Shown here: one piece after another, positions 1 through 7,066 of the stretch
Layout: every line of letters begins with the position of its first letter
Position numbering within the stretch: the stretch's first letter is position 1
Source of the DNA: Bacteroides sp. CAG:770
GTDB taxonomy: Bacteria; Bacteroidota; Bacteroidia; Bacteroidales; UBA932
Reading direction: 5' to 3'
Assembly: GCA_000435075.1 (NCBI GenBank)
Contig: FR890581.1
Coordinates: forward strand, 1 to 7,244
Length of the DNA stretch: 7,244 nucleotides
Program-made: the position numbers and the translations under genes
The notes under the pieces: generated by a model
The model's database searches: none
Seen by the model: only the letters and a program-made list of their open reading frames with translations
Told to the model about the DNA's origin: nothing

Positions 1-64
1 GCTTAGATGTCAACTTTGCATAATGATATGCTTGTCATAAAAAGATTTATGTGTAGCTTCTCAT

Positions 65-346
65 AAGTTCTTCAAATGGATTAAGCAACATCTGAAGATT
101 AAAAAGTTCTGGGGCACTTCAGAAAACGCAGTACGCATTCAGATTTACTCCGCAATCATAGCCTATTGCATGATGGCCATTGTGCAGAAGAAGATGAATG
201 TTGAACGGTCAATTTGCGAGATGTTGCAGATTGTAAGTATCTCACTTCCAGACACAACCAATCTCGGAGACCTCTTTGCGAAACCTAACTGCAATATTGT
301 CAATGAACTTGATGATTCAACCGAACCAAATTTGTTTAATTGTTAA
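65..346 (+). pseudogene. IS4-family transposase, C-terminal remnant
   Basis: This is an open frame with no start that ends at TAA 344-346. It encodes about 93 residues beginning HKFFKWIKQHLKIKKFWG and continuing with TSENAVRIQIYSAIIAY. These strings match the C-terminal end of DDE transposases of the IS4 family found in Bacteroidota. The lysine of the family's Y(2)R(3)E(6)K signature is kept (the K of FKWIK). The catalytic glutamate that should stand just before LFFKW is replaced by His, and the frame meets a stop at 38-40. Homology therefore begins abruptly at about position 65 and the catalytic core is missing. Positions 1-64 show no recognisable coding content. The piece cannot act as a transposase and marks a past insertion and deletion or recombination at the left of the window. 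I am sure of the family and less sure of the exact breakpoint. Confidence 0.82.
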
Positions 347-360
347 ACTTTATAATAATC

Positions 361-380
361 GTCCGGAACTTTTACCGGAC
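361..380. repeat. Short inverted repeat after the transposase, likely IS end
   Basis: GTCCGG (361-366) and CCGGAC (375-380) form a perfect 6-bp stem around an 8-base loop, 14 bases after the transposase stop codon. No run of T follows, so it is a poor intrinsic terminator. Its place just outside the transposase frame fits the terminal or subterminal repeat of the IS element. No matching left end can be found because that part of the element is gone. Confidence 0.45.
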
Positions 381-769
381 AGCAATGAAAAGAGGTACAA
401 AAATAATAAAAGATATGTGTGAAAACAGATTAATCTCAGCACGTTCCCTTAGGGAATACAGTTATGTGTTATGGAAGGCTGTAAAAATAAGGGTATAATG
501 TTTTTATTTGTATAAAGTTTTTGTTCTTTTGAAAATTCATTTATATTCGCGGAGGGACGGGGTTGTGTGCTTTTTAATATTTGTGGTTTATTAAGTAGCA
601 GAAATATAAAAGCAAGAGCCTCCTAAATGTGAAATATACGGCGCAAGAGTAGAAGACATTCAATTGATAATAAATTTAATTCGGCATACAATTTAGTTGT
701 TAAATAGGTTGTTGCGAATTGCCTGTTTAATAACGGTAAACAAATATTCGCGTATAACTTTTGTGTGTT
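381..769. other. Non-coding AT-rich leader upstream of the Fe-S operon
   Basis: This stretch has no convincing gene. The longest small frame I read is 415-498 (27 codons, ATG start), with no recognisable features. Visible structure includes a 13-bp palindrome TTCCCTTAGGGAA at 444-456 and a 9-base direct repeat ATATTCGCG at 543-551 and 744-752. GTTGTT also occurs twice near 697-716, and there is an inverted repeat at 724-742. A weak Bacteroidota-type promoter candidate is TTG at 664-666 followed after 20 bases by TACAATTTAG at 687-696. It departs from the TAnnTTTG consensus, so I do not call it separately. The operon's promoter should lie in this interval. Confidence 0.6.
724..742. promoter_or_regulatory. 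Inverted repeat, possible operator before the ferredoxin gene
   Basis: TGTTTA (724-729) and TAAACA (737-742) are perfect inverted 6-base arms with a 7-base spacer. They lie 27 bases before the chosen ATG of the ferredoxin gene. The size and position suit a dimeric transcription factor or a small mRNA leader hairpin. With AT-rich arms this short, chance is a real alternative. Confidence 0.25.
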
Positions 770-1048
770 ATGAAAAAAATTTTATCCGTTGCTACATTTC
801 TTTTTGTAGCAATCATTGCGAGCGCCTCGTTAAGTCCTACAGGCCCTGACGGAGGCGAGTATTTCATCACATCTGGTTGTGTTAAATGTGGCACATGCGT
901 AGGGGCATGTCCTGTTGGAGCAATCTATGAAATGGACAATCAGTACCAGATAGATTGGAGCCTCTGCGTGTCGTGCGGTGCTTGTGCCGATGAATGTCCG
1001 GTCGGCGCTATCTGGTATGGAAGTGCAACAGCACCCAAAGAAAAGTAA
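770..1048 (+). CDS. Exported 2[4Fe-4S] ferredoxin
   Basis: The product is 92 residues. Residues 1-22 look like a Sec signal peptide or N-terminal membrane anchor: MKK, then a hydrophobic stretch LSVATFLFVAIIASA, with a possible AxA-type cut at ASA/S near residue 19. The rest is a classical bacterial ferredoxin with two full cluster motifs. These are C37-C40-C43-C47-Pro and C66-C69-C72-C76-Pro, each CxxCxxCxxxCP followed by VGAI, so two low-potential [4Fe-4S] clusters are expected. ATG 770 is preferred to the in-frame TTG at 761 because MKK is a normal signal-peptide start. No Tat twin-arginine is present, which is unusual for an Fe-S protein leaving the cytoplasm. It is the first gene of the operon, 22 bases before the barrel gene. 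A role as periplasmic or membrane-tethered electron carrier is inferred. If the N-terminus were an anchor with reversed orientation, the protein would instead be cytoplasmic. Confidence 0.88.
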   Translation: MKKILSVATFLFVAIIASASLSPTGPDGGEYFITSGCVKCGTCVGACPVGAIYEMDNQYQIDWSLCVSCGACADECPVGAIWYGSATAPKEK

Positions 1049-1070
1049 TTACGGAATCTAGCACACGCTT

Positions 1071-3926
1071 ATGTGTCGTTTTTTGACAGTCTTACTCTGT
1101 CTATGTCTGACGATAGACGTCGCCTTAGGCCAGACTGCGGGATCTGCCAATACAAATCAGGCAGGACTTAATGTAAAGGTGACAGAGGCAAGGAACGATC
1201 TGCCAGTTCAGATGGCGACCGTCTATATCGTACCCCAAGGGGATACGGTGGCGGTCGCCTTTGCTTTTACGGATAAGAAGGGCTCGGCTCAGCTGTTCCC
1301 TGTTCCCGCTGGAAGGTATGCTCTGAATGTTCAGATGCTCGGATACAAGCCGAACAAGGAGGAGGTCTTGTTGGAAGCGCGGAGGATGTCAAGTGTTTCA
1401 GTCTGTTTGGAAGAAGATATCAGAGAACTGGAAGGAGCCACCATAACGGCAATGGGCGACCTTGTCACCGCGAAGGGAGATACGCTGATATATAATGCTA
1501 CATCATTCCAGACGTCTAGCAACGCCAATTTGGGTGATTTGCTGAAGAAGATGCCTGGGATTGAGGTTGGAAAGGGCCTGGTCAAAGTAAACGGGGAACC
1601 GGTATCCACAATAACGGTTGAAGGAAAGACCTTTTTTTCGGACGATGTCTCAAAGGCCCTTGAAAATCTTCCCGCTTTCATCGTGAATAAAATACACGTC
1701 ATTGATGAGGACGGCCGAGACAGAATCGGTCTGTCAAGGAAAAGGAAGAGGATGGACGTGAAACTGAAAGACGAGTTTCGTAACGGATGGTTCGGGCAGG
1801 TGTCCGCCAGTGGGGGCGCTTCCATCATAAAGAAAAAGAATTCCGACCTGCTCGGCGATGGAAGCCGTGCTTTATATAGTGCAAAGCTGTATGTTTCGTA
1901 CTACGGCGATGATGACCAGGCCACTTTACTTGGTGGAGGTAACAATATAAATGTCAATCAGCTGGAACGTTCGACCCCGGGCGTGTCGAACACGGCGACG
2001 TTCGGGGTGAACTACAACACCTCTAGGATTCCAGAACAAGAGACCAATAGTTCCGCTTCATACGACTTCAAAAGCAATAATGAAAGAATGGAATCCAGCC
2101 GCATGTCATTTCTTGCCTCTGGAGAAAGTCTGACAACTCTACGACACCGGAATAACAATGATGTAAATAATTCTCTCGCCGCTCATCTTTCCTTAGGAAA
2201 TCCGTTTAATACTTTAAATGCTGAAGGCATTCAAACAACTTTGGACTTGAACTATTCCAATAGCAAGATAGGCAGAGAGGAGTCTTCCACAATGAATAAT
2301 TCAACTGCAAATCTCAATAGCAGCCGTTCTCTGACGACAGGTTCTTCAAATGACTTTGGTGTAGGAATTGGAACAAGAGGACGCTATTCACTTGGCAAGG
2401 ACGGTATACATCGAATCTCTTTCAAAGGAAATGTCTCATACGATGGTGGTCGTGGAAAAAGCGCAGAGTCTTCCACAGCATGGTTGAAAGGTGTCGCGGA
2501 TCAGCGTGCTCTCCTGTTTAATGACAGGAATGACGCAATAAAGATTGACGGATCTTTTTCATACGCAATGCAGTTTGCCCAACACTGGGAGGTCCGCACT
2601 CAAGCTGGTGCAGGTTTCAATTTTATAAAAGAGACGAAAGACGCACAAAACGCGGCCGACCGAAGCCAGAATGAGTATTATTCAAAAAACTCAGAGGACA
2701 AGGAGTTGAATCTCATGGAGAGCATAGTTTTGCATTACGGGATCAATAAGGGAGGGAAGAAACTGGTCAATATTGAATTTGGAGGACGTGTATATGAAGA
2801 CAAAATCAGTCACACCGCAGCTCCGAGCGTCCTTGGCAACAGCACAGAAATATGGAGCATAGGTGCTGGCCCGATGGCCTCGGTTGCCGTTAATGATATG
2901 GGTAAGAATTCATTTACAATCTCCACGAACGGGAACAGCGAGGTTCCGTCTGGTACACAGAACTTCAATACCGTACTTGACATCTCCAATCCTGTCAGCA
3001 TATCGGTCGGAAATATCTATCTAAAATCCGGTTACCGCCAGAATCTGGTTATGCAGGCAAGACTTCGCTCAGAAAAAATGAGGAATGCTATTATTAACAT
3101 CAGGTTAAATGGTGCTATGTCATTCAAGGAGAAGACTCTGGCAAGTTGGTATGACGATGAGTCTGTAAGATATTCAATCCCAGTCAATGCCCACCGTCCT
3201 CATTACAATGCGGGACTGAACATCAATTATGTACAGCCACTGAACAGAGATAAGAGTCTCAACCTGATTATCACCCCGAGGCTTACGGCTAGCAGCAATT
3301 CGAACTATATTTCGAAAGGTCCTCTGATGGGTCTTTACAAGGATAGCTTTGACTATTCTACAATGATGAGCTGGTTTTACGGAGACCGCAATGGTGATAG
3401 GTTCTACAGTGGAAGCAGCGGTTTTATGGAGAGTCGCAGTTTGAGGCTGGATTGGCTGCTGAGGGCAGAGTTGAAATACGAGATTCTGGCTTATTCGATA
3501 CGGTGCGGGGGGGCAGTAGATAACGCAAGAACCCGCTATGTCAGCTTGCATTCTACAAAAGTAAGCAACTGGCGAGGCAATGCTTTTGCCGAATTGCTCT
3601 GGAAGGACAAATCCGGTTGGGAGGTCGAAAGCCGCTTTGACTTCAATGGTTATCGAGGATTTGAGGGGAACTTTAACAAACCGGAATTCCTCTTGAATTT
3701 CCGAATAGCAAAAGAGATAAAATCCTTCAATATCAGTCTGTCTGCCTATGATATCCTCGGAAGCAATAAGTCCTTCATCCATGTCTCATCTGCAGATTAT
3801 ATGGAGGACACATATTATAACAATGTTGGTCGTTGCATTATCCTTGGCCTGTCGTATAACTTCGGGAAATGGGACATGCGGGGAAAATCCAGAATGAAAC
3901 AGCTGGAACAACAGAAAAACCTATAG
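1071..3926 (+). CDS. Outer-membrane beta-barrel protein with carboxypeptidase-regulatory-like and plug-like domains
   Basis: The product is 951 residues and starts with a signal peptide (about 1-20, cut likely after ALG before Gln21). Residues about 32-112 form a carboxypeptidase-regulatory-like beta-sandwich (LPVQMATVYIV, PAGRYALNVQMLGYK). Residues about 118-235 match the plug-like region of Bacteroidota TonB-receptor-like barrels: KGDTLIYNATSF, LGDLLKKMPGIEV, ITVEGKTFFSDD and ALENLPAFIVNKI. The remainder is long, rich in Asn, Ser, aromatic and alternating polar/hydrophobic residues, as in a large barrel. It ends in a final strand (IILGLSYNFG) and a basic tail of about 20 residues. No clear TonB box is visible near the mature N-terminus, so TonB dependence is unproven. 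It is the middle gene, 22 bases after the ferredoxin and 4 bases before the polyferredoxin. Family members bind or transport nutrients, peptides or metal complexes. The substrate here is unknown; the neighbours suggest something that is reduced. Confidence 0.88.
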   Translation: MCRFLTVLLCLCLTIDVALGQTAGSANTNQAGLNVKVTEARNDLPVQMATVYIVPQGDTVAVAFAFTDKKGSAQLFPVPAGRYALNVQMLGYKPNKEEVLLEARRMSSVSVCLEEDIRELEGATITAMGDLVTAKGDTLIYNATSFQTSSNANLGDLLKKMPGIEVGKGLVKVNGEPVSTITVEGKTFFSDDVSKALENLPAFIVNKIHVIDEDGRDRIGLSRKRKRMDVKLKDEFRNGWFGQVSASGGASIIKKKNSDLLGDGSRALYSAKLYVSYYGDDDQATLLGGGNNINVNQLERSTPGVSNTATFGVNYNTSRIPEQETNSSASYDFKSNNERMESSRMSFLASGESLTTLRHRNNNDVNNSLAAHLSLGNPFNTLNAEGIQTTLDLNYSNSKIGREESSTMNNSTANLNSSRSLTTGSSNDFGVGIGTRGRYSLGKDGIHRISFKGNVSYDGGRGKSAESSTAWLKGVADQRALLFNDRNDAIKIDGSFSYAMQFAQHWEVRTQAGAGFNFIKETKDAQNAADRSQNEYYSKNSEDKELNLMESIVLHYGINKGGKKLVNIEFGGRVYEDKISHTAAPSVLGNSTEIWSIGAGPMASVAVNDMGKNSFTISTNGNSEVPSGTQNFNTVLDISNPVSISVGNIYLKSGYRQNLVMQARLRSEKMRNAIINIRLNGAMSFKEKTLASWYDDESVRYSIPVNAHRPHYNAGLNINYVQPLNRDKSLNLIITPRLTASSNSNYISKGPLMGLYKDSFDYSTMMSWFYGDRNGDRFYSGSSGFMESRSLRLDWLLRAELKYEILAYSIRCGGAVDNARTRYVSLHSTKVSNWRGNAFAELLWKDKSGWEVESRFDFNGYRGFEGNFNKPEFLLNFRIAKEIKSFNISLSAYDILGSNKSFIHVSSADYMEDTYYNNVGRCIILGLSYNFGKWDMRGKSRMKQLEQQKNL

Positions 3927-3930
3927 TCTT

Positions 3931-5895
3931 ATGAAAGCGATTAAAAACTGGCAGCGTTATGTGTTGGAATGGGGAATTCTGGCAGCGCTTATTGTCTTCA
4001 TCCTTGTGTCACATGTAATAGGGGGACGAATCAATCCGGATACATATTGTCCGTTCGGAGGCATTCAGGCCTTTGCCAATCTTATTTCTCATGGTTCCCT
4101 GCCTTGTGACATGAGTAGCCTGCAAATACTGTCGGGTATAGCCTTGCTTGTTGCTGTCGTCTTATTCAGCAAGTTGTTCTGCGCCTATCTGTGCCCGCTA
4201 GGCACAATCAGTGATCTTTGTCGAAAGTTGAGAGATCACTTTAAGTTGAAGTCTTTCGTAATACAATCAGACAGTCTGTGGGATAAGACTCTAAGGATAA
4301 TCAAGTATATTCTCTTGTTTGTAATTCTCTATGGTACAATCACTACGGGAGAATTGGTATGTAAAAAAATTGATCCATATTATGCCTTGGCTACAGGGTT
4401 CAAAGGGGAACTTGTATTATGGATGAGTGTAGCCATGGCTTTACTGCTTATCCTAGGATCACTTCTCATTGATAATTTTTGGTGTAAATATATTTGCCCT
4501 CTTGGAGCCATCTCAAACACATTCAAGTATTGGCTATGGATGATTACGGTGTTGGGAGCATCGTACGCAATATGCATTGTCACGAAAACCCCTCCTATGT
4601 GGTGTGTTCTTGCAATGATTTGCGCCTTTGGTTATTTGTTGGAAATATTAAATCCCCGAACATCTCTTCAGCTTCTATACGTTCAACGCAATAAAGAGAA
4701 ATGTAATGGATGTCACACTTGTAATATCAAGTGCCCTTATCACATCAACATCGCAGGTTTCGATGGTGCCGTAGAGAATGTGGACTGTATGTTATGTGGT
4801 GAGTGTGTGGCAAACTGTCCCACCAAGGCTCTCAGAATCGGAGTTACAAATGGTCGGCATTTAGGCAGGATCAATGCTTTCATTCCCGCGATACTGACTG
4901 TTGTGCTTTTCGCGTCAGCCATTCTTTTCAGCAGAAACTTCGAAATACCTACAATCAATGAAACCTGGAACATCAAGAACACTGATGGTTTGCAAACATT
5001 CACGATGGATGGATTGCGCCAGGTACGATGCTATGCGAGCAGTAGGGCATTCATGGACAAACTTCAAAAGGTTGAGGGAGTTTATGGTGTAAAAACCTAT
5101 GTGAAGCATCAGAAGGCAACTATTCTTTATAACTCTAATGAAACAACCCCGGAAAAGATACAGGAATCCCTATTTGTAAGTGCAAAATTCCAAATAGTTG
5201 CCCCAGATTACAAAACGACTCCGGAACTCGTTGTTAAAACTATACGCACAGAAAACATGACGGGTTCAAATGCAATAAACCTTTTAGGCCTGCAATTCAA
5301 ACAACTTGACAGTCTGATATATGGGTTAAGAATAGATTGGGATATTCCTCTTTCCGTCAGGATGTATGTTGATCCCGCTTTTGATAAGGATGAACAATGG
5401 ATAAAAAATGTCGTTGAACTTCCATTCCTTGACCTCAAAAATCCTCAAAATGGCAAGATAACACAAATGCCTCTGGGGTTTAAGTTCGTCCGTATGGAAC
5501 CATCAGACTCTACAATGAGAACGGTGGACTTCCTCGGTGAGATGTTCAAACCTTTTATGGTTGAATTCAAACCGATTTCGGAAGTTGATTCGCAGATTGA
5601 ACAATTCTTGTACGAGATTCCTGAAGAGAACATTACCAAACCCGTAATAACGAGAAATCTGCCTCTTCTCGTTTCATATTTAAGGGACAAGGATGGTATA
5701 GGGGCCGTGTATTCTTGTCTTAATGAGGAGTATACACCTTGCCTTGTAATACGATACTATTACCCAATGACAGATGATGAATTATACAGGCTTATGTCTT
5801 CGGCAGAATGGCGTATGCAGGATAAAGAGGGGGAGCGCTATATACATGCTCCGTTTAGGTATATTGAGAAGGGAAGCGTTAAAAAGCTATTATAG
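3931..5895 (+). CDS. NapH/CcoG-like membrane polyferredoxin with C-terminal HMA-like domain
   Basis: The product is 654 residues. About six membrane helices (near 11-30, 64-83, 122-142, 161-181, 201-217, 222-240) carry the CxxxCP pairs of the NapH/NosR-type Fer4_5 family at C84/C88 and C185/C189, plus a CPFGG motif at C40. Two [4Fe-4S] motifs follow, C258-C261-C264-C268-Pro and C286-C289-C292-C296-Pro. A further helix at about 314-334 leads to a C-terminal part of about 320 residues. With the basic N-terminus (K2, K5, R9) inside, the clusters face the cytoplasm and the C-terminal part faces the periplasm, as in CcoG. Residues about 360-420 resemble an HMA domain (VEGVYGVKTYV, ATILYNSNETTPEKIQESL), but the usual CxxC is C367xxS370. 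The last 220 residues are unrecognised and contain C596 and C604. The start is 4 bases after the barrel stop, implying coupled expression. Transmembrane electron delivery, perhaps metal reduction, is inferred. It is neither NapH, CcoG nor FtrD as usually built, because those lack this C-terminus. Confidence 0.9.
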   Translation: MKAIKNWQRYVLEWGILAALIVFILVSHVIGGRINPDTYCPFGGIQAFANLISHGSLPCDMSSLQILSGIALLVAVVLFSKLFCAYLCPLGTISDLCRKLRDHFKLKSFVIQSDSLWDKTLRIIKYILLFVILYGTITTGELVCKKIDPYYALATGFKGELVLWMSVAMALLLILGSLLIDNFWCKYICPLGAISNTFKYWLWMITVLGASYAICIVTKTPPMWCVLAMICAFGYLLEILNPRTSLQLLYVQRNKEKCNGCHTCNIKCPYHINIAGFDGAVENVDCMLCGECVANCPTKALRIGVTNGRHLGRINAFIPAILTVVLFASAILFSRNFEIPTINETWNIKNTDGLQTFTMDGLRQVRCYASSRAFMDKLQKVEGVYGVKTYVKHQKATILYNSNETTPEKIQESLFVSAKFQIVAPDYKTTPELVVKTIRTENMTGSNAINLLGLQFKQLDSLIYGLRIDWDIPLSVRMYVDPAFDKDEQWIKNVVELPFLDLKNPQNGKITQMPLGFKFVRMEPSDSTMRTVDFLGEMFKPFMVEFKPISEVDSQIEQFLYEIPEENITKPVITRNLPLLVSYLRDKDGIGAVYSCLNEEYTPCLVIRYYYPMTDDELYRLMSSAEWRMQDKEGERYIHAPFRYIEKGSVKKLL

Positions 5896-5916
5896 GGTCG
5901 CATGCCCATTCCCCCT

Positions 5917-6174
5917 TTACCGATTTTCCATTATGTCGATCATGGCCTGCTCGATAAGACCAGATATGCTTTTACCGTTCTTCGCACAGTAAACCTTGAA
6001 GTCCGTATAGATATTCTCATCAAGATTGATTGATGTCCTTTTCTTGTTGCTTACCTTCGGAGTTGTGACCACAACGGGAGCGTCTATATGTGCGGCACTT
6101 GTATGCAGCATGTTGTCAAGAGGTGAAGGAGCTGGTGTTGTGCCGCTCTGGGGAACAACTAATTTCTTTGCCAT
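5917..6174 (-). CDS. Small ribbon-helix-helix protein, ParA partner
   Basis: The product is 85 residues. The first 40 are low-complexity, rich in Pro, Thr, Val and Ala, and probably flexible. Residues about 44-84 have a ribbon-helix-helix pattern: a strand RTSINLD, helix 1 (ENIYTDFKVYCAKNG) and helix 2 (SISGLIEQAMIDIME). This is like the small DNA-binding proteins that follow parA on Bacteroidota plasmids and conjugative elements. It starts 12 bases after the restored ParA stop on the same strand, so the two are a partition-like pair. The protein would bind a centromere-like site or autoregulate, and a flexible N-terminus often contacts ParA in such systems. It converges on the polyferredoxin gene with a 21-base gap and no clear terminator hairpin between them. 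The fold is fairly secure; the partner role rests on context. Confidence 0.8.
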   Translation of the reverse strand: MAKKLVVPQSGTTPAPSPLDNMLHTSAAHIDAPVVVTTPKVSNKKRTSINLDENIYTDFKVYCAKNGKSISGLIEQAMIDIMENR

Positions 6175-6186
6175 ATTACCATATTA

Positions 6187-6946
6187 CTACATCTTCTCGA
6201 GGAGTTCATTTACGAGGGAGAGGAAGTCCTTGGCTCCATAGAACCAGGGTAGGCAGACACCACGTCAGTGTACTCGAAAGCAGATTTAGCCACATCGTTG
6301 TTCTTTCTGACTACGGTAGTCATAACGCGGTCACCATACTTAGACCGGACATCAGCCTCAATAGCATCAGTCATTGTCTGGCCTGTCTCGTAGATATTGA
6401 AGAAGATGAAATCAATATGGATGCCCGGGTTCAGAACTTGAATCTTAGCGCAGAACTGTTCCATCATGTTGAGACCGTAAGAAGACATCAGATCAGCCTT
6501 CGTAGGCACGAGTAATTTGTTGGCCGCGGTAAGTGCGTTGATGGTGATGAGACCGAGGGCTGGAGGGCAGTCCAGAAGAACGAAGTCGTACCTGTTTGCG
6601 TACGGATCCAGAAGAGTCTTCAGGACACGCTCACGATTGAACATCATCTGAAGCTCGAGATCAATGCCCGCCATGTCAAGTCCGCTCGGAACGATGTCGA
6701 GGTTCTGGCGGATATTGTAGATAGGAAGATCACGCTGTTCACGGATCGCATGGTAGATAATTCGCGCTGGAATATTCCGAACTCCTCTACAAGACCGAAG
6801 ACAAATTCTTGATTCTCGCTGAGGAATGTATGACTTTTGAGACGGTCTCCTCCTGTCTGGCTCAGCGTCTCCGGAGTTTTCTTTTGCCCCATGTCTTCCG
6901 AGATCTGTTCGAATACTTCAAGGGTGCACTCCTGACCGCTGTCCAT
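6187..6946 (-). pseudogene. ParA-family ATPase, frameshifted
   Basis: The strongest part is 6210-6779, with IIYHAIREQRDLP, NLDIVPSGLDMAGIDLEL, the Walker B-like strand FVLLDCPPALGLITINALTA and LLVPTKADLMS, all typical of ParA/MinD-type partition ATPases. The frame breaks near 6241: ...SAYPGS would continue as YGAKDFLSLVNELLEKM and stop at 6187-6189 if one base were restored. A second break near 6780 separates this from an upstream frame ending GLVEEF. Further 5' only scraps fit ParA in changing frames: TLSQTGGDRLK near 6840-6872, Pro-Gln at 6819-6824, and NLS at 6800-6807. The expected KGGxGKTT P-loop reads instead as MGQKKTP near 6870-6890. Restoring two bases gives about 253 residues, a normal ParA length. 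The ATG at 6674 lacks the ATPase N-terminus and is not a believable start. It is either a decaying gene or a stretch with several base-deletion sequencing errors. It precedes the ribbon-helix-helix gene. Confidence 0.78.
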
Positions 6947-7066
6947 GCCGTGTTTCGGTACTTTTGTTTTCTACCCTGTTATTTTACGGGTATGTGAATA
7001 AATTTCGATCCTCTTGACATTTGTCAGTTTTAGTCTTGCGACTATAATGTATTGTATGCCAATATG

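Noticed and set aside
415..498. 27-codon plus-strand small frame in the leader
   Set aside because: It has no recognisable motif, no nearby promoter or RBS evidence, and a length easily reached by chance.
664..682. Fur-box-like sequence GATAATAAATTTAATTC
   Set aside because: Only the first GATAAT half agrees with the Fur consensus and the second half does not, in very AT-rich DNA. Iron control remains possible but is not supported by this site.
755..763. TAACTTTTG resembling a Bacteroidota -7 promoter element
   Set aside because: It would place transcription start at or inside the start codon, and no TTG element lies at the right distance upstream.
761..769. TTG start three codons upstream of the ferredoxin ATG
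   Set aside because: It would add Cys-Val before MKK, whereas ATG 770 gives a normal signal-peptide N-terminus.
1331..1828. 165-codon minus-strand frame inside the barrel gene
   Set aside because: It lies antisense to the well-supported carboxypeptidase-regulatory and plug region, is rich in Ser, Pro and Phe, and has no recognisable domain.
3174..3782. 202-codon minus-strand frame inside the barrel gene
   Set aside because: It is antisense to the barrel strands, with no domain and no neighbours on that strand; it is an open shadow of the real gene.
5896..5916. Possible shared terminator between the convergent genes
   Set aside because: GGG...CCC can pair for only about three bases and no T-run follows on the plus strand.
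6090..6515. 141-codon plus-strand frame opposite ParA and the RHH gene
   Set aside because: The minus strand carries clear ParA and RHH motifs here; the plus-strand translation is unlike any family.
6809..6997. 62-codon plus-strand frame rich in Phe, Leu and Cys
   Set aside because: It lies opposite the ParA N-terminal relics and looks like a membrane protein only because of antisense composition.
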